Under the pieces are notes generated by a model. That model was not told the DNA's origin. It made no database searches and was given only the letters and a program-made list of their open reading frames with translations. Of a stretch of 64,000 nt of DNA, positions 17,908 to 26,644 are shown piece after piece. Origin of the DNA: Streptomyces humi (GTDB lineage Bacteria; Actinomycetota; Actinomycetes; Streptomycetales; Streptomycetaceae); contig NZ_LBMU02000011.1 in NCBI RefSeq assembly GCF_001005085.2, positions 1-64,000 of the forward strand, read 5' to 3'. The position numbers and the translations under genes are program-made. Position 1 is the first letter of the stretch. Each line of letters opens with the position of its first letter.

Positions 17908-19796
17908 CGACGGCCGGGCGGTGGCGGGACCGAGCGCTTCGCCGGGTGCGCGGCGGGGGCCTGCTGCACGTGCGGAAGCGGGTGCTGTCGCGGCTCGCGT
18001 TCTGGTCGGTCCTGGAGGCCGGGCAGACCTTTCTGCTCGGGTACGCCCTGGCGCGGGCGCTGGACGCCGGGTTCCTGGCCGGGAACGTCCGGACCGGGCT
18101 GGCGTGGCTCGGGGCGGCCGGGGGCGGGGTGGCGGTCGGGGCGTACGGGACCCGGCGGGTGTACGGGGTGGTCGCCGACCTGGTCGAGCCGGTGCGGGAC
18201 CGGTTGGTGGCGGGTGTGGTCGCGCGCGGGGTGCGGGAGGCGGACCGGGGGACGCTGTCCGGACTGACCCAGCAGGCGGAGATCGCCCGGGACGCCCTCG
18301 CCGGGCTGGTGATGGTCTCCCGTTCGTTCGTGTTCACGGTCGCCGGCGCCCTGGCCGGGCTCTGCACCCTGGCCCTCCCGCTGCTGCTGGTGGTCGGGCC
18401 TCCGCTCCTCGCCGGCCTGGGCCTGTTCGCGGCGACGCTGCGCCCGCTGGCCCGCCGGCAGGAGGCCTTCCTGGTCGCCGACGAGGCTCTCGCGGGCGAA
18501 CTGGGCGAGGTGTGCCCGGGGTTGCGGGACGTCACGGCAGCGGGGGCCGAGGAGCGGGTGGCCGCGGAGGTCGGGGAGCGCGTCGACGCCGAGTACCGGG
18601 CCGCCCGGGCGCTGGCCCGCTGGAGTGTCGTACGGGTGGCGGCCCTCGCGGTCGGCGGGCAGCTGCCGTCGGTGCTGCTGCTCGCCACCGCGCCCTGGCT
18701 GCTCCGCCACGGCGTGACCGCGGGTGCCCTGGTCGGCGCGCTCGCCTATGTCACCCAGTCCCTGCTGCCGGCATTGCAGAACCTGGTGCACGGCCTGGGC
18801 ACCGGCGGGACCCGCCTCACGGTCGTCCTGCGCCGGCTCCAGCCGCCCGGGAGGACCGCCCCGTCATCGCAGAACCGGCTCGGCACCGCCCCGACCGTCC
18901 CGCCGGGGCCCTGGCACCGCACCGGCCACCACACCCCACCCACCACACCACCGGGCGGCCCGCACGGCACCCCCGGCCGCGCCGCTCCGGCGCTGCCGAC
19001 GGTGGCCTCCGGCTCGGGCGTGGTAGCCGGTGCCGGCGTGCCCGCTCTCGCGCTCGGAGGCGTCACCTTCGCCTACGGTCCGGCGAGTGCGGCTGTCCTG
19101 GACCGCCTGGATCTGCGGGTGCCGCAGGGCGGTCATCTCGCCGTGGTGGGGCCCAGCGGGATCGGCAAGTCGACGTTGACCGCGGTGGTGGCCGGGCTGC
19201 TCGAACCGGCGCACGGCGAGGTCCGGGTGTGCGGGCACCCCGTGCCGGGGGCGCGGGCGGCCGCACTGCGAGTGCTGATCCCGCAGGAGGCGTACGTCTG
19301 CACGGGCACCCTCGGCGAGAACCTCGGGCTGCTGCGCGCGGACCCGGTCCCGGAGCCGGAGCTGCTGGCCGCGGCCGAGGCGGTCGGGCTCGCCCCGCTG
19401 CTGGAGCGGCTCGGCGGACCGGACGCACCGGTGCGTCCGGCGGTGCTGTCGGCCGGTGAGCGGCAGCTGATCGCACTCGCCCGCGCGTATCTCTCACCGG
19501 CCCCGCTCGCCCTCCTCGACGAGGCCACCTGCCATCTGGACCCGGCGGCCGAGGCCCGCGCGGAACACGCCTTCGCCGCCCGGCCGGGCGGCACGCTGGT
19601 GGTGGTCGCGCACCGGATCGACTCGGCGCGGCGGGCCCGGCGGATTCTGGTGATGGACGGCCCGCGCACGTCGTACGGCACCCACGGGGAACTGCTGCGC
19701 ACCTGCCCGCTGTACCGGGAACTGGTGGCGCCGTCCGCCCCTCCGCTCACGCTCCACGACGGACCGGCGGCCTCAGAGCCACCCCTCGCCCTGTGA
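17904..19796 (+). CDS. amfA: ABC half-transporter, lanthipeptide export (partner subunit)
   Basis: 630 residues from GTG 17904, which overlaps the amfB stop. It has a six-helix membrane domain (about 30-300), a Pro/Thr-rich linker (about 320-370), and an ATPase with Walker A VVGPSGIGKST, signature LSAGERQLI and Walker B LALLDEATCHLD. The first signature residues are Leu-Ser-Ala-Gly rather than LSGG. No C39 protease domain is present in either subunit, so leader removal must be done by another enzyme, as in other class III systems. The 3' end overlaps the convergent regulator gene by 24 bp. Confidence 0.9.
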   Translation: MTTAGRWRDRALRRVRGGGLLHVRKRVLSRLAFWSVLEAGQTFLLGYALARALDAGFLAGNVRTGLAWLGAAGGGVAVGAYGTRRVYGVVADLVEPVRDRLVAGVVARGVREADRGTLSGLTQQAEIARDALAGLVMVSRSFVFTVAGALAGLCTLALPLLLVVGPPLLAGLGLFAATLRPLARRQEAFLVADEALAGELGEVCPGLRDVTAAGAEERVAAEVGERVDAEYRAARALARWSVVRVAALAVGGQLPSVLLLATAPWLLRHGVTAGALVGALAYVTQSLLPALQNLVHGLGTGGTRLTVVLRRLQPPGRTAPSSQNRLGTAPTVPPGPWHRTGHHTPPTTPPGGPHGTPGRAAPALPTVASGSGVVAGAGVPALALGGVTFAYGPASAAVLDRLDLRVPQGGHLAVVGPSGIGKSTLTAVVAGLLEPAHGEVRVCGHPVPGARAAALRVLIPQEAYVCTGTLGENLGLLRADPVPEPELLAAAEAVGLAPLLERLGGPDAPVRPAVLSAGERQLIALARAYLSPAPLALLDEATCHLDPAAEARAEHAFAARPGGTLVVVAHRIDSARRARRILVMDGPRTSYGTHGELLRTCPLYRELVAPSAPPLTLHDGPAASEPPLAL

Positions 19797-20381
19797 GATC
19801 CGGATCGCGTCGACGCGGTTGCGGGCGCCGGTCTTGCGGGTGATGGCCGCCATGTAGTTGCGCACCGTCCCGTGGGACAGGTGCAGGCTCCCGGCGATCT
19901 CGGCGATGGACGCCCCGTCGGCCGCCAGCTCAAGCACGCTCAGCTCGCGTCTGGTGAGCGGGATCTCGGCGGCTCTGAGGAATCCGAAACCCAGCGAGTC
20001 GTCGACGAAACGTTCCCCCTCGGCGGCCCGCCGGATCGCCCGCACCAGCCGTTCCGGCGCGCCCTCCTTGTCGACGTAGCCGAGCGCCCCCGCCTCGGCC
20101 GCCCGTTTGAGCAGGCCCGGCCGGTTCGCCCCGGCGAGCACGACCAGCCTCGGTACGGCCGTGCCCGCCTCCGCCGGACGCAGGTCGGCGAGCGGCGGCA
20201 CGCCGTGGGTGCCGGAGCTGTCCAGGTCCGCCGCGCACACGTCGGGACGCTCCGTCCGTACCCGCCGTCGGGCGCCGTGCCACGGCGTGTCGTCCACCCG
20301 GAGCCCGGGTTCCCTGCGTAACCACTCCGCCAGCACCGATCTCACCAGACAGGTGTCGTGCACGAGAAGTACCCGGATCAC
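19773..20381 (-). CDS. amfR: LuxR-family response regulator, AmfR/RamR type
   Basis: 202 residues. A receiver-like domain (1-120) begins MIRVLLVHDTCLVRSVLAEW and has Lys in the GYVDKEG loop. The acidic pocket is reduced: a single Asp follows His where a DD or ED pair is usual. The C-terminal LuxR helix-turn-helix reads LTRRELSVLELAADGASIAEIAGSLHLSHGTVRNY. It is convergent with the amf operon and overlaps amfA by 24 bp. By homology with RamR and AmfR it should activate the amfT promoter during development. No cognate histidine kinase is adjacent, and phosphorylation-independent control is likely for this family. Confidence 0.9.
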   Translation of the reverse strand: MIRVLLVHDTCLVRSVLAEWLRREPGLRVDDTPWHGARRRVRTERPDVCAADLDSSGTHGVPPLADLRPAEAGTAVPRLVVLAGANRPGLLKRAAEAGALGYVDKEGAPERLVRAIRRAAEGERFVDDSLGFGFLRAAEIPLTRRELSVLELAADGASIAEIAGSLHLSHGTVRNYMAAITRKTGARNRVDAIRISQGEGWL

Positions 20382-20690
20382 CGCCGCCCCCTCAGCCCGC
20401 CGTCACTTCGGTTCGTCCTTCAAAAGGTCTCGGAACGCGTGCCCCATTGTTGGCGTCCTCCACCGACCGTGGGCGCGAAGTTCCGGCCAACGGGGTGCGC
20501 GGGGGCGCACACCCGGCGCCCGGAAGCCGCCGCGCGCTTCGACTGCGGGGGAATGTGACGGGGCGAACGGGGTATGCCGGGGCGCCCCGCCGCGCGGGCC
20601 CGTGCCGCTCTCGCCGTGCGCCGCCCGCCGCCAGGAGGGAGCCTTGATCCCGAGGACGCTACGCGCGGCCGGACGAGGAGGTGGTCGGGC
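20382..20690. other. Intergenic region between divergent amfR and SpoIIE phosphatase
   Basis: About 309 bp without a convincing gene. It must hold the amfR promoter on the minus strand and the phosphatase promoter on the plus strand. No clear palindromic operator was found. GAGGAGGTGG at 20676-20685 is the ribosome site of the phosphatase. Confidence 0.5.
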
Positions 20691-22847
20691 GTGTCCGACG
20701 GGATGGGGGCACCTCCCGCACGGCCGGAGGTGGGGAGGGCGGCGGCCGACGGTACCGGGCGGCCGCTGCTGTCGTTGGCACTGGCCACGACGATGGAGCA
20801 GGTCCAGGCGCATTCCGGCGCGGTCTACCTGATGGCGGCCGACGAGCCGGTGCTGGAGATGGCGGTGATGGCGGGGCTGCCGCGGGCCTTCGCGGCGCCC
20901 TGGGAGCGGATCGGGCTGAGCGCGCCGATCCCGGTCGCGGAGGCGGTGCGCGAACGGCGGCTGGTGTGGGTGGGCGGGGAGGAGGAGATGGCGCGCCGGT
21001 ACCCGCGCGTCGCGGTGGTGCTGCCGTATCCGTTCGCGCTGGCCGCGGTGCCGGTGGCGACGGCTGACACCGTCTACGGGGCGATGTTCGTGACCTGGCC
21101 CGGTGCGCATCCCACGGTCCTGTCCGACCGGGAGCGGGCGGCGCTGACGTCCGCGGGCGACCGGCTGGCGATCCGGCTGGACCGGGCCGCGCGGCAGAAC
21201 CGGTCGCCCCGGAGCGAGCCGGATCTGCTGGCGGCGCTGCCGTCGGGGGTGGCGGGCACGCTGGGCACGGTGGAGGCGGCGCGCATGGTGGGGCGGCTGC
21301 CGTACGGGCTCGCCTCGCTCGATCTGAACGGGCGGGTCACCTTCGCCAACGCGGCGGCGGCCGAGCTGCTGGATGTCGCGCCGGACGATCTGCTGGGCAC
21401 CCAGCCCTGGGTGTCGGTGCCGTGGCTGAACGACCCGATGTACGAGGACCGCTACCGGGCGGCGCTGATCAGCCAGCATGTGACGTCGTTCGTGGCGCTG
21501 AAGCCGCCGGGTGACTGGTTGTCGTTCCGGATGTACCCGAGCACCAGCGGGCTGACCACCCGGATCAGCCGGGCTCGGGCGGTCGCCGAGATCGTGGGGG
21601 CGGCGCCGCGTGCCGACGGCGCGGCGGCCCCGCGGCTGGTCACCATCTCGCAGGTGCTGAGTCTGGCCGGGGCACTCACCGAGGCGGTCGGGGTGCAGGA
21701 CGTGGTGCAGCTGGTCGCGGACGAGGTCGCCCCGGCCGTCGGCAGTCAGGCCCTGGTGGTCCTCGGCTCGCGGGGCGGGCGGCTGCACGTGCTGGGGCAC
21801 CGCGGGTACGCGGATCCGCACGTCGTGGAGCAGTTCGACGGTCTTCCGCTGGCCGAACGCACGCCCGGCACCCATGTCCTGAACACCGGTGTGCCCGCGT
21901 TCCTCGAGTCGCGGCAGCAGCTGGAGCGGCTGTATCCGGACCGGCCGGGGACCCCGGACTCCTTCGCGGCGTGGGCGTATCTGCCGCTGATCGCGTCGGG
22001 CCGGCCGGTGGGCACCTGTGTGCTCGCCTACGCGGATCCGCACGTCTTTCCCGCCGACGAGCGCGCCGTGCTCACCAGTCTCGGCGGCATGGTCGCGCAG
22101 GCGCTGGAGCGGGCCCTGCTGTACGACGCGAAGAACCAGCTGGCGCACGGTCTCCAGGCGGCCCTGCTGCCGCACTCGCTGACTCCCCCGCCGGGCGTGG
22201 AGGCGGCGGCCCGCTATCTGCCGGCCATGCACGGCATGGAGATCGGCGGCGACTTCTACGACCTGGTGCCGACCCGGCCGCTGGCGGCGGCGGTGATCGG
22301 GGACGTGCAGGGGCACAACGTGACGGCGGCCGGGCTGATGGGCCAGATCCGGACCGGGGTACGGGCGTTCACGACGGTCGGGCAGGCACCGGAGGAGGTC
22401 ATGAGCAGCACCAACCGGCTGCTGATCGACTTCGGTGCGGACCTCTTCGCCAGCTGTCTCTACCTGCGGCTGGATCCGGAGCGGGGCCGGGCCGTGATGT
22501 CCCGGGCGGGGCATCCGCCGCCGCTGCTGAGGCGTCCGGACGGCCGGGTCAAGGTGCTCGACCTGGCCGGGGGGCCGCTGCTGGGCATCGACGCGGACGC
22601 GACGTACCCGACGACCGAGGTGTCGCTGGCACCTGGCTCGGTGCTCGCCCTGTACACCGACGGGCTGGTGGAGTCGCCCGGGGTGGACATCGAGGACGCG
22701 CTGGTCGGCCTCGGGGAACTGCTCGCGGAGAACGGCGACCAGCCCCTGGACCGGCTCGCCGACACGCTCGTGCGGCACAGTGCGGCGGCGCAGGAGCGTG
22801 TCGACGATGTCGCGGTGCTGTTGCTCAGGGCGCGGCCCGACGGCTGA
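20691..22847 (+). CDS. SpoIIE-type PP2C phosphatase with GAF-PAS-GAF sensors
   Basis: 718 residues from GTG 20691, preceded by GAGGAGGTGG. Approximate order: GAF (30-190), PAS (205-310; YGLASLDLNGRVTFANAAAAELL), GAF (330-490), SpoIIE phosphatase (505-715; metal-binding MEIGGDFYDLV, VIGDVQGHN, RAGHPPPLL, YTDGLVES, VDDVAVLLL). Unlike the other two SpoIIE proteins of this window it has no C-terminal RsbW-like ATPase. It probably dephosphorylates an anti-anti-sigma factor in response to a ligand or redox cue. It lies just beyond amfR, so the lanthipeptide cluster is bracketed by phosphatases. Confidence 0.9.
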   Translation: MSDGMGAPPARPEVGRAAADGTGRPLLSLALATTMEQVQAHSGAVYLMAADEPVLEMAVMAGLPRAFAAPWERIGLSAPIPVAEAVRERRLVWVGGEEEMARRYPRVAVVLPYPFALAAVPVATADTVYGAMFVTWPGAHPTVLSDRERAALTSAGDRLAIRLDRAARQNRSPRSEPDLLAALPSGVAGTLGTVEAARMVGRLPYGLASLDLNGRVTFANAAAAELLDVAPDDLLGTQPWVSVPWLNDPMYEDRYRAALISQHVTSFVALKPPGDWLSFRMYPSTSGLTTRISRARAVAEIVGAAPRADGAAAPRLVTISQVLSLAGALTEAVGVQDVVQLVADEVAPAVGSQALVVLGSRGGRLHVLGHRGYADPHVVEQFDGLPLAERTPGTHVLNTGVPAFLESRQQLERLYPDRPGTPDSFAAWAYLPLIASGRPVGTCVLAYADPHVFPADERAVLTSLGGMVAQALERALLYDAKNQLAHGLQAALLPHSLTPPPGVEAAARYLPAMHGMEIGGDFYDLVPTRPLAAAVIGDVQGHNVTAAGLMGQIRTGVRAFTTVGQAPEEVMSSTNRLLIDFGADLFASCLYLRLDPERGRAVMSRAGHPPPLLRRPDGRVKVLDLAGGPLLGIDADATYPTTEVSLAPGSVLALYTDGLVESPGVDIEDALVGLGELLAENGDQPLDRLADTLVRHSAAAQERVDDVAVLLLRARPDG

Positions 22848-22900
22848 GCTCTCGGAGCGCGGGGCGTGCTCCGGCCGCCGGACCACACCCGACACGGCCC

Positions 22901-22930
22901 GGTCCGGCCCTCCCGCCGGAGGGCCGGACC
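22901..22930. terminator. Bidirectional terminator
   Basis: A perfect 13-bp stem (GGTCCGGCCCTCC, 22901-22913, with 22918-22930) and 4-nt loop between the converging phosphatase (ends 22847) and protease (ends 22965) genes. Confidence 0.8.
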
Positions 22931-22964
22931 GTCCACTGTCGACCGGAACCGCTGGTAGGGCCGA

Positions 22965-24404
22965 TCAGCGGTTCTTGTGGTGCTTGCCCGACGTGCTCTG
23001 GTCCGCGGCGGTCCCCGACTGGTCGTTCGCACCGGACTGGTCGTTCGCGCCCGTGCCGGTCTGGTCGCCGGTACCCGTCTCGTCGCCCGTACCGCTCACG
23101 TCACCGGTGCCGCTCTGGTCGCCCGCGGTCGCGGAGGGGTCGGCGGCGCCGCCGATCTGGTCGCCGCCGGCCTGGTCACCGGCGGAGGCGGACGGGTCGG
23201 CAGCGGAGGCGGACGGGTCCGCCGAGGCACCGGCGTCACCGGCACCGGCGGCGCCGCCCGCGCCCAGGGTCGCGCCGGTCGCCTGGAGGGCGGCGGTCAC
23301 CGGCTGGAAGAAGGTCTCGCCGCCGGAGGTGCAGTCGCCGCTGCCGCCGGAGGTGAGGCCGACCGCGCCGCCGTCCTGGGTGAACAGCGAGCCGCCGGAG
23401 TCGCCGGCCTCGGCGCAGACGTTGGTCTGGATGAGGCCGTTGACGGTGTCGACGCCGTTCGGGTCGGTCTCGCTCTGGAAGTTGACGGTGGCGTCGAGGC
23501 CGGTGACCTGGCCGTCGTGCAGTCCGGTGGTGGAACCCATCCGGAACACCGTGGTGCCGACGGTCGCGTCCTCGGCCTGGTTGATGGCGACGGTCTGGCC
23601 GTTGCCTATGTTGACCTCGCTCGGCGCCTGCGTGGTGGCGTCGTCGTACTTGACGAGCGAGAAGTCGTTGCCGGGGAAGGTGGCCTGGTCCACGGTGGCG
23701 ACCGGCTGGCCGCCCTCGGTGTCGGACCAGTCCTTGGCCGCGACCCCGCAGTGACCGGCCGTCAGGAAGGCGGGGCTGCCGTCCGAGGCGGTGACGTTGA
23801 AGCCGAGGGAGCAGCGGACCTCGCCGTTCTGCACCTGGGAGAAGATCGCGTCGCCGCCGGAGACGAAGGTCTTGAAGGACCCGGAGGTCTTCTTCAGGGT
23901 CGCCATGTCGGAGCCGAGGCCCTGGACCGTGGACTCCAGCGTGTCCCACTTGGAGCCGGTGACGGTGCTGTCGGCGGTGACCACGACCTTGTTGGTCTTC
24001 GGGTCGACGGCCCAGGCGGTGCCCGGGATGGTCGCCTTGGCCTTCAGGGTCCGGGCGGCCGTCTCCAGCGCCTTGGTGCTGTTGGCGACCTGCCGTACGA
24101 CCGCGCCGGCCTTCTGCGCCTGCACGATCACGTTGTTGTCGCCGTTGACGACGTTGACGACGAGCTGCTGCTTGCCGCTGTCGTAGTAGGACCCGGCGAA
24201 GGCCTGGCCGAGCAGCTCCTGGAGCTGCGCGGCGAGATCCGAGGCGCCCGTCGCCTTCAGGGTCTTGGGAGCGGCAGCGGTGGCACCGGAGGCGTTGTCC
24301 TGGGACGCGTTGGCCATCGGGATCAGGAAGGCCGCAGCTCCGAGCGCCGCGACACCGCCCACCGCGATAGCGGCCTTGCGCTTCGGAATTCGCTTGTGAC
24401 TCAA
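22965..24404 (-). CDS. Secreted S1-family serine protease (streptogrisin-like) with acidic C-terminal tail
   Basis: 479 residues. Signal peptide: KRIPKRK then a hydrophobic core to about Ala33. An alpha-lytic-protease-type prodomain spans about 45-180. The catalytic domain starts near Gly183 with GGDAIFSQVQNGEVRCSLGF; the triad is His218 (TAGHC), Asp247 (NDFSLV) and Ser336 (GDSGGS), with paired Cys around each. After residue ~385 comes a ~95-residue Gly/Asp/Ser/Thr tail of near-repeats (GTGDxxGTGDQ, ANDQSG), ending in basic KHHKNR. The tail has no sortase motif or recognised binding domain. GGAGG lies 8 bases before the ATG. It is a self-maturing extracellular endopeptidase and could be a target of the inhibitor at 34576. 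Confidence 0.92.
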   Translation of the reverse strand: MSHKRIPKRKAAIAVGGVAALGAAAFLIPMANASQDNASGATAAAPKTLKATGASDLAAQLQELLGQAFAGSYYDSGKQQLVVNVVNGDNNVIVQAQKAGAVVRQVANSTKALETAARTLKAKATIPGTAWAVDPKTNKVVVTADSTVTGSKWDTLESTVQGLGSDMATLKKTSGSFKTFVSGGDAIFSQVQNGEVRCSLGFNVTASDGSPAFLTAGHCGVAAKDWSDTEGGQPVATVDQATFPGNDFSLVKYDDATTQAPSEVNIGNGQTVAINQAEDATVGTTVFRMGSTTGLHDGQVTGLDATVNFQSETDPNGVDTVNGLIQTNVCAEAGDSGGSLFTQDGGAVGLTSGGSGDCTSGGETFFQPVTAALQATGATLGAGGAAGAGDAGASADPSASAADPSASAGDQAGGDQIGGAADPSATAGDQSGTGDVSGTGDETGTGDQTGTGANDQSGANDQSGTAADQSTSGKHHKNR

Positions 24405-24612
24405 ACTTCTCGACCTCCAAGGGACGGAGTGTCTGCCGTAGTAGGGCAGTTGTTCGTGAGCGGCGCCTGGATGGCCATAGGTACGGGCGGGTCACGTGGT
24501 GCGTTCAATTCCGTTTGCCAACTTCCTTGAGCCGCAGGTGAATCAGCCACGCCCGCGGGTGTCGTGGCACGGCTGCGCGTGGTGCGGCACGGATGCGGGA
24601 ACAATCCCCCAT

Positions 24613-25026
24613 ATGACGATGACCACCGCCGAGGCCGAGAAGATCCTCTCCGCCGCCTTCGCCCCCTGGGTGCTCGATCTCGGGCTGACCGTCCAGGCGG
24701 TCGGCGAGGACCGGGCGGTGCTGCGTCTGCCCTGGTCGGACCGGTTGTCCCGGGAGGGCGGCGGGCTGTCGGGGCAGGCGCTGATGGCGGCGGCGGACAC
24801 CGCGACGGTGATCGCGGTGTCGGCGGCACGGGGCGGCTTCGTACCGATGACGACGGTGCAGCAGTCGACGTCGTTCCAGCGGGCGGTGACCGGTTCGGAT
24901 GTCCTGATCGAAGCGGTGCTCACCAAGCTGGGCCGCCGGACGGCGTTCGCCGACATCACCATGAGCGACGAGCGGTCGGGGGCGCTCGCGGCTCGGGCGA
25001 GCACGGTGTACGCGCTCCTGGGCTGA
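24613..25026 (+). CDS. PaaI-like hotdog-fold thioesterase
   Basis: 137 residues, the usual size. The hotdog core reads LSGQALMAAADTATVIAV, with the Asp of the active-site helix, and TTVQQSTSFQRAV is the following strand. It probably hydrolyses an acyl-CoA, but the substrate is unknown. ATG 24613 is chosen over the longer frame starting 24496 because the upstream part has no family similarity. It is divergent from the protease; the 208 bp between them hold both promoters. Confidence 0.85.
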   Translation: MTMTTAEAEKILSAAFAPWVLDLGLTVQAVGEDRAVLRLPWSDRLSREGGGLSGQALMAAADTATVIAVSAARGGFVPMTTVQQSTSFQRAVTGSDVLIEAVLTKLGRRTAFADITMSDERSGALAARASTVYALLG

Positions 25027-25511
25027 GAATCCACACCCCGCACCGACACGGTCGGCAATCGATCACTGACGCTCTGTTGTGATCACCGACCGGAATCCTT
25101 GCTTCAGGGAATCTGCACATCCACCACCCATGCGGGTCACCGGACACAGCGGATCTGCACAATCACGCGCCCCCTGCCGTGCCCTTGGCCCGGAGTGCCG
25201 GATTCCCCGCCCCCGGGGCAAGTGGTGCGGCCGCGGCGAAGTCGTGCGGCTTGTGAAGGAGTCGCCGACAAGGCGTGCCCACGCCTGCACGTATGAGTGC
25301 GCCTGAGGCCCAAGTGCCCAGGTGAGGCGCCTGGTTGATTGGAAGCCCGGAGCGTGGGCGTGCTTTGATCCATCGCACCGCGGGAGCCGCCAAGGGCTCC
25401 TGGAAACGGGCGCCCGGCGCCCGCGGTCGCGGCCGTACCAGTCCGTCCCCGCCAGGGCCGTTGGGGGGCCGCTCCCCCCTTGTGAATATCCATATGAAGG
25501 GAAGTTCCACC
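25027..25511. other. Long upstream region of the double-glycine peptide gene
   Basis: About 485 bp with no convincing gene. It contains GATCAC/GTGATC half-sites at 25061-25066 and 25079-25084, and a CCGAC-N3-GTCGG hairpin at 25043-25055 that may end the thioesterase transcript. A GGGGGG/CCCCCC hairpin lies at 25463-25479, just before the precursor ribosome site. The length suggests a regulated promoter or structured leader. No consensus -10/-35 pair could be assigned. Confidence 0.5.
25463..25479 (+). promoter_or_regulatory. G6/C6 hairpin in the leader of the precursor gene
   Basis: GGGGGG (25463-25468), loop CCGCT, CCCCCC (25474-25479), 17 bases before the ribosome site GAAGGGA. It could stabilise the mRNA 5' end or act as an attenuator. 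Confidence 0.4.
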
Positions 25512-25727
25512 ATGAACTCCACCCCCCAGGTCGAGACCGTCGAGATCTCGGACGCCGAGCTGGACAACGTCTCCGGCGGTCTCTCCCTGAACGCCCTGAA
25601 CACCGTGACCGGCACGGTCAACGGCGTTCTCCCGGTCAGCGGCCTGGTCGACACCGCCGTCGGCACCGTCGAGGGCGTCACCGGCCTGAACACCCAGCCG
25701 GCCCTGAACCTGGTCGCCGGTCTCTGA
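25512..25727 (+). CDS. Double-glycine leader peptide, orphan secreted peptide precursor
   Basis: 71 residues from ATG 25512 (GAAGGGA 9 bases upstream). The leader, 1-23, is acidic and ends ELDNVSGG, the classical C39 recognition element with cleavage after Gly23. The 48-residue core (24-71) has no Cys, Lys, Arg, His, Trp, Phe or Tyr and only two charges (Asp47, Glu54). It is rich in Gly, Val, Leu, Thr and Asn. Two imperfect copies of a 17-residue unit are visible: NTVTGTVNGV at 30-39 and DTAVGTVEGV at 47-56. The absence of Cys rules out lanthionines, and no modification enzyme is adjacent. Exporter genes follow directly. The activity is unknown; a bacteriocin, signal or surface peptide are all possible. 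Confidence 0.88.
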   Translation: MNSTPQVETVEISDAELDNVSGGLSLNALNTVTGTVNGVLPVSGLVDTAVGTVEGVTGLNTQPALNLVAGL

Positions 25728-25749
25728 TCGCACCTCGTCACCGCTGAGT

Positions 25750-25774
25750 CCCGGAGCCGTACCCCGGCTCCGGG
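25750..25774 (+). terminator. Hairpin between the precursor and its exporter genes
   Basis: A 9-bp stem (CCCGGAGCC, 25750-25758, with GGCTCCGGG, 25766-25774) and 7-nt loop, 22 bases after the precursor stop. It is probably a partial terminator that keeps peptide mRNA in excess over exporter mRNA. Confidence 0.6.
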
Positions 25775-25837
25775 GCTCTCGGGCGTTCTGAAACGCCTTC
25801 GTTCCCCAGCGTCTCTCCCACAGGTGAGGGAAGTTCC

Positions 25838-26644
25838 GTGCAGTTCCGCCAACAGGCCCTCGCCAAGCTCCAGTCGCCGGAGGAGCTCGACCTTCCGGTG
25901 CGCTTCGCCCGTCCCCAGGGCTGGCTCACGCTCTCCGTCTCGGTCGTCGTGATGGCGGCGGCGTCGGTGTGGGCGGTGACCGGCTCGGTCGCCTCGACGG
26001 TGAGCGCGCAGGCGATCCTCACCCACGGGCAGGGCAGCTACATCCTGCAAAGCCCGGTCGCCGGGCAGGTCACGGCCGTCCTCGCCGAGCAGGGCGACCG
26101 GCTGCCGGCGAACTCCCCGGTCCTGAAGGTCCGTACCGCTCAGGGCGAGTCGGTCGTCCGGACGGTCGCCGCGGGCCGGATCAGCGCGCTCGCCGCCACC
26201 ATCGGGCAGATCATCCAGACCGGCGCGAACGTCGCCGCGGTGGAGAAGGTCGCCCACGCCTCGGACCCGCTGTACGCGACGGTCTACGTCCCCGCCGAGA
26301 ACGCCTCCGCCATCCCGGCGGACGCCCGGGTCGACCTGACCGTGTCGTCGGTGTCGACCCAGGAGTACGGGGTGCTGCGCGGCCATGTGAAGTCGGTGGA
26401 CCGCGCCGCCCAGTCGGCCCAGTCCATCTCGGCGTTCCTCGGGGACAGCCAGCTCGGCGAGCAGTTCACGAAGAAGGGCCGGCCGGTGGCCGTCCTGGTC
26501 CGGCTGGACCGGTCGACGTCGACGAAGAGCGGCTACCGATGGTCCTCGGCCGACGGGCCGCCCTTCAGGCTCGACTCGATGACCCTGGCCTCCGGCTCGA
26601 TCCGGCTGGCCGACCAGCACCCCGTCGATTGGCTGCTCCCGTGA
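25838..26644 (+). CDS. HlyD-like membrane-fusion adaptor (NHLM secretion protein)
   Basis: 268 residues from GTG 25838 (GTGAGGGA upstream). A short cytosolic segment, one transmembrane helix (about 29-52, WLTLSVSVVVMAAASVWAV), then a lipoyl/barrel-sandwich region (ILQSPVAGQVTAVLAEQGDRL) and a beta-barrel part. It is shorter than classical HlyD and has little coiled coil, as expected in a bacterium without an outer membrane. It should link with the two ABC proteins downstream to export the double-glycine peptide. The next gene starts inside its last codons (GTGA overlap). Confidence 0.87.
   Translation: MQFRQQALAKLQSPEELDLPVRFARPQGWLTLSVSVVVMAAASVWAVTGSVASTVSAQAILTHGQGSYILQSPVAGQVTAVLAEQGDRLPANSPVLKVRTAQGESVVRTVAAGRISALAATIGQIIQTGANVAAVEKVAHASDPLYATVYVPAENASAIPADARVDLTVSSVSTQEYGVLRGHVKSVDRAAQSAQSISAFLGDSQLGEQFTKKGRPVAVLVRLDRSTSTKSGYRWSSADGPPFRLDSMTLASGSIRLADQHPVDWLLP

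Noticed and set aside
25335..25369. TTGATT and TTTGAT as a promoter for the double-glycine peptide gene
   Set aside because: The spacing of 23 bp is too long for a sigma-70-type promoter, so no promoter was called.
25512..25727. Reading the double-glycine peptide as a lanthipeptide
   Set aside because: The core has no Cys and no LanM or LanBC gene is present. The LanKC at 13187 belongs to a class that recognises a different leader (LLDLQ).
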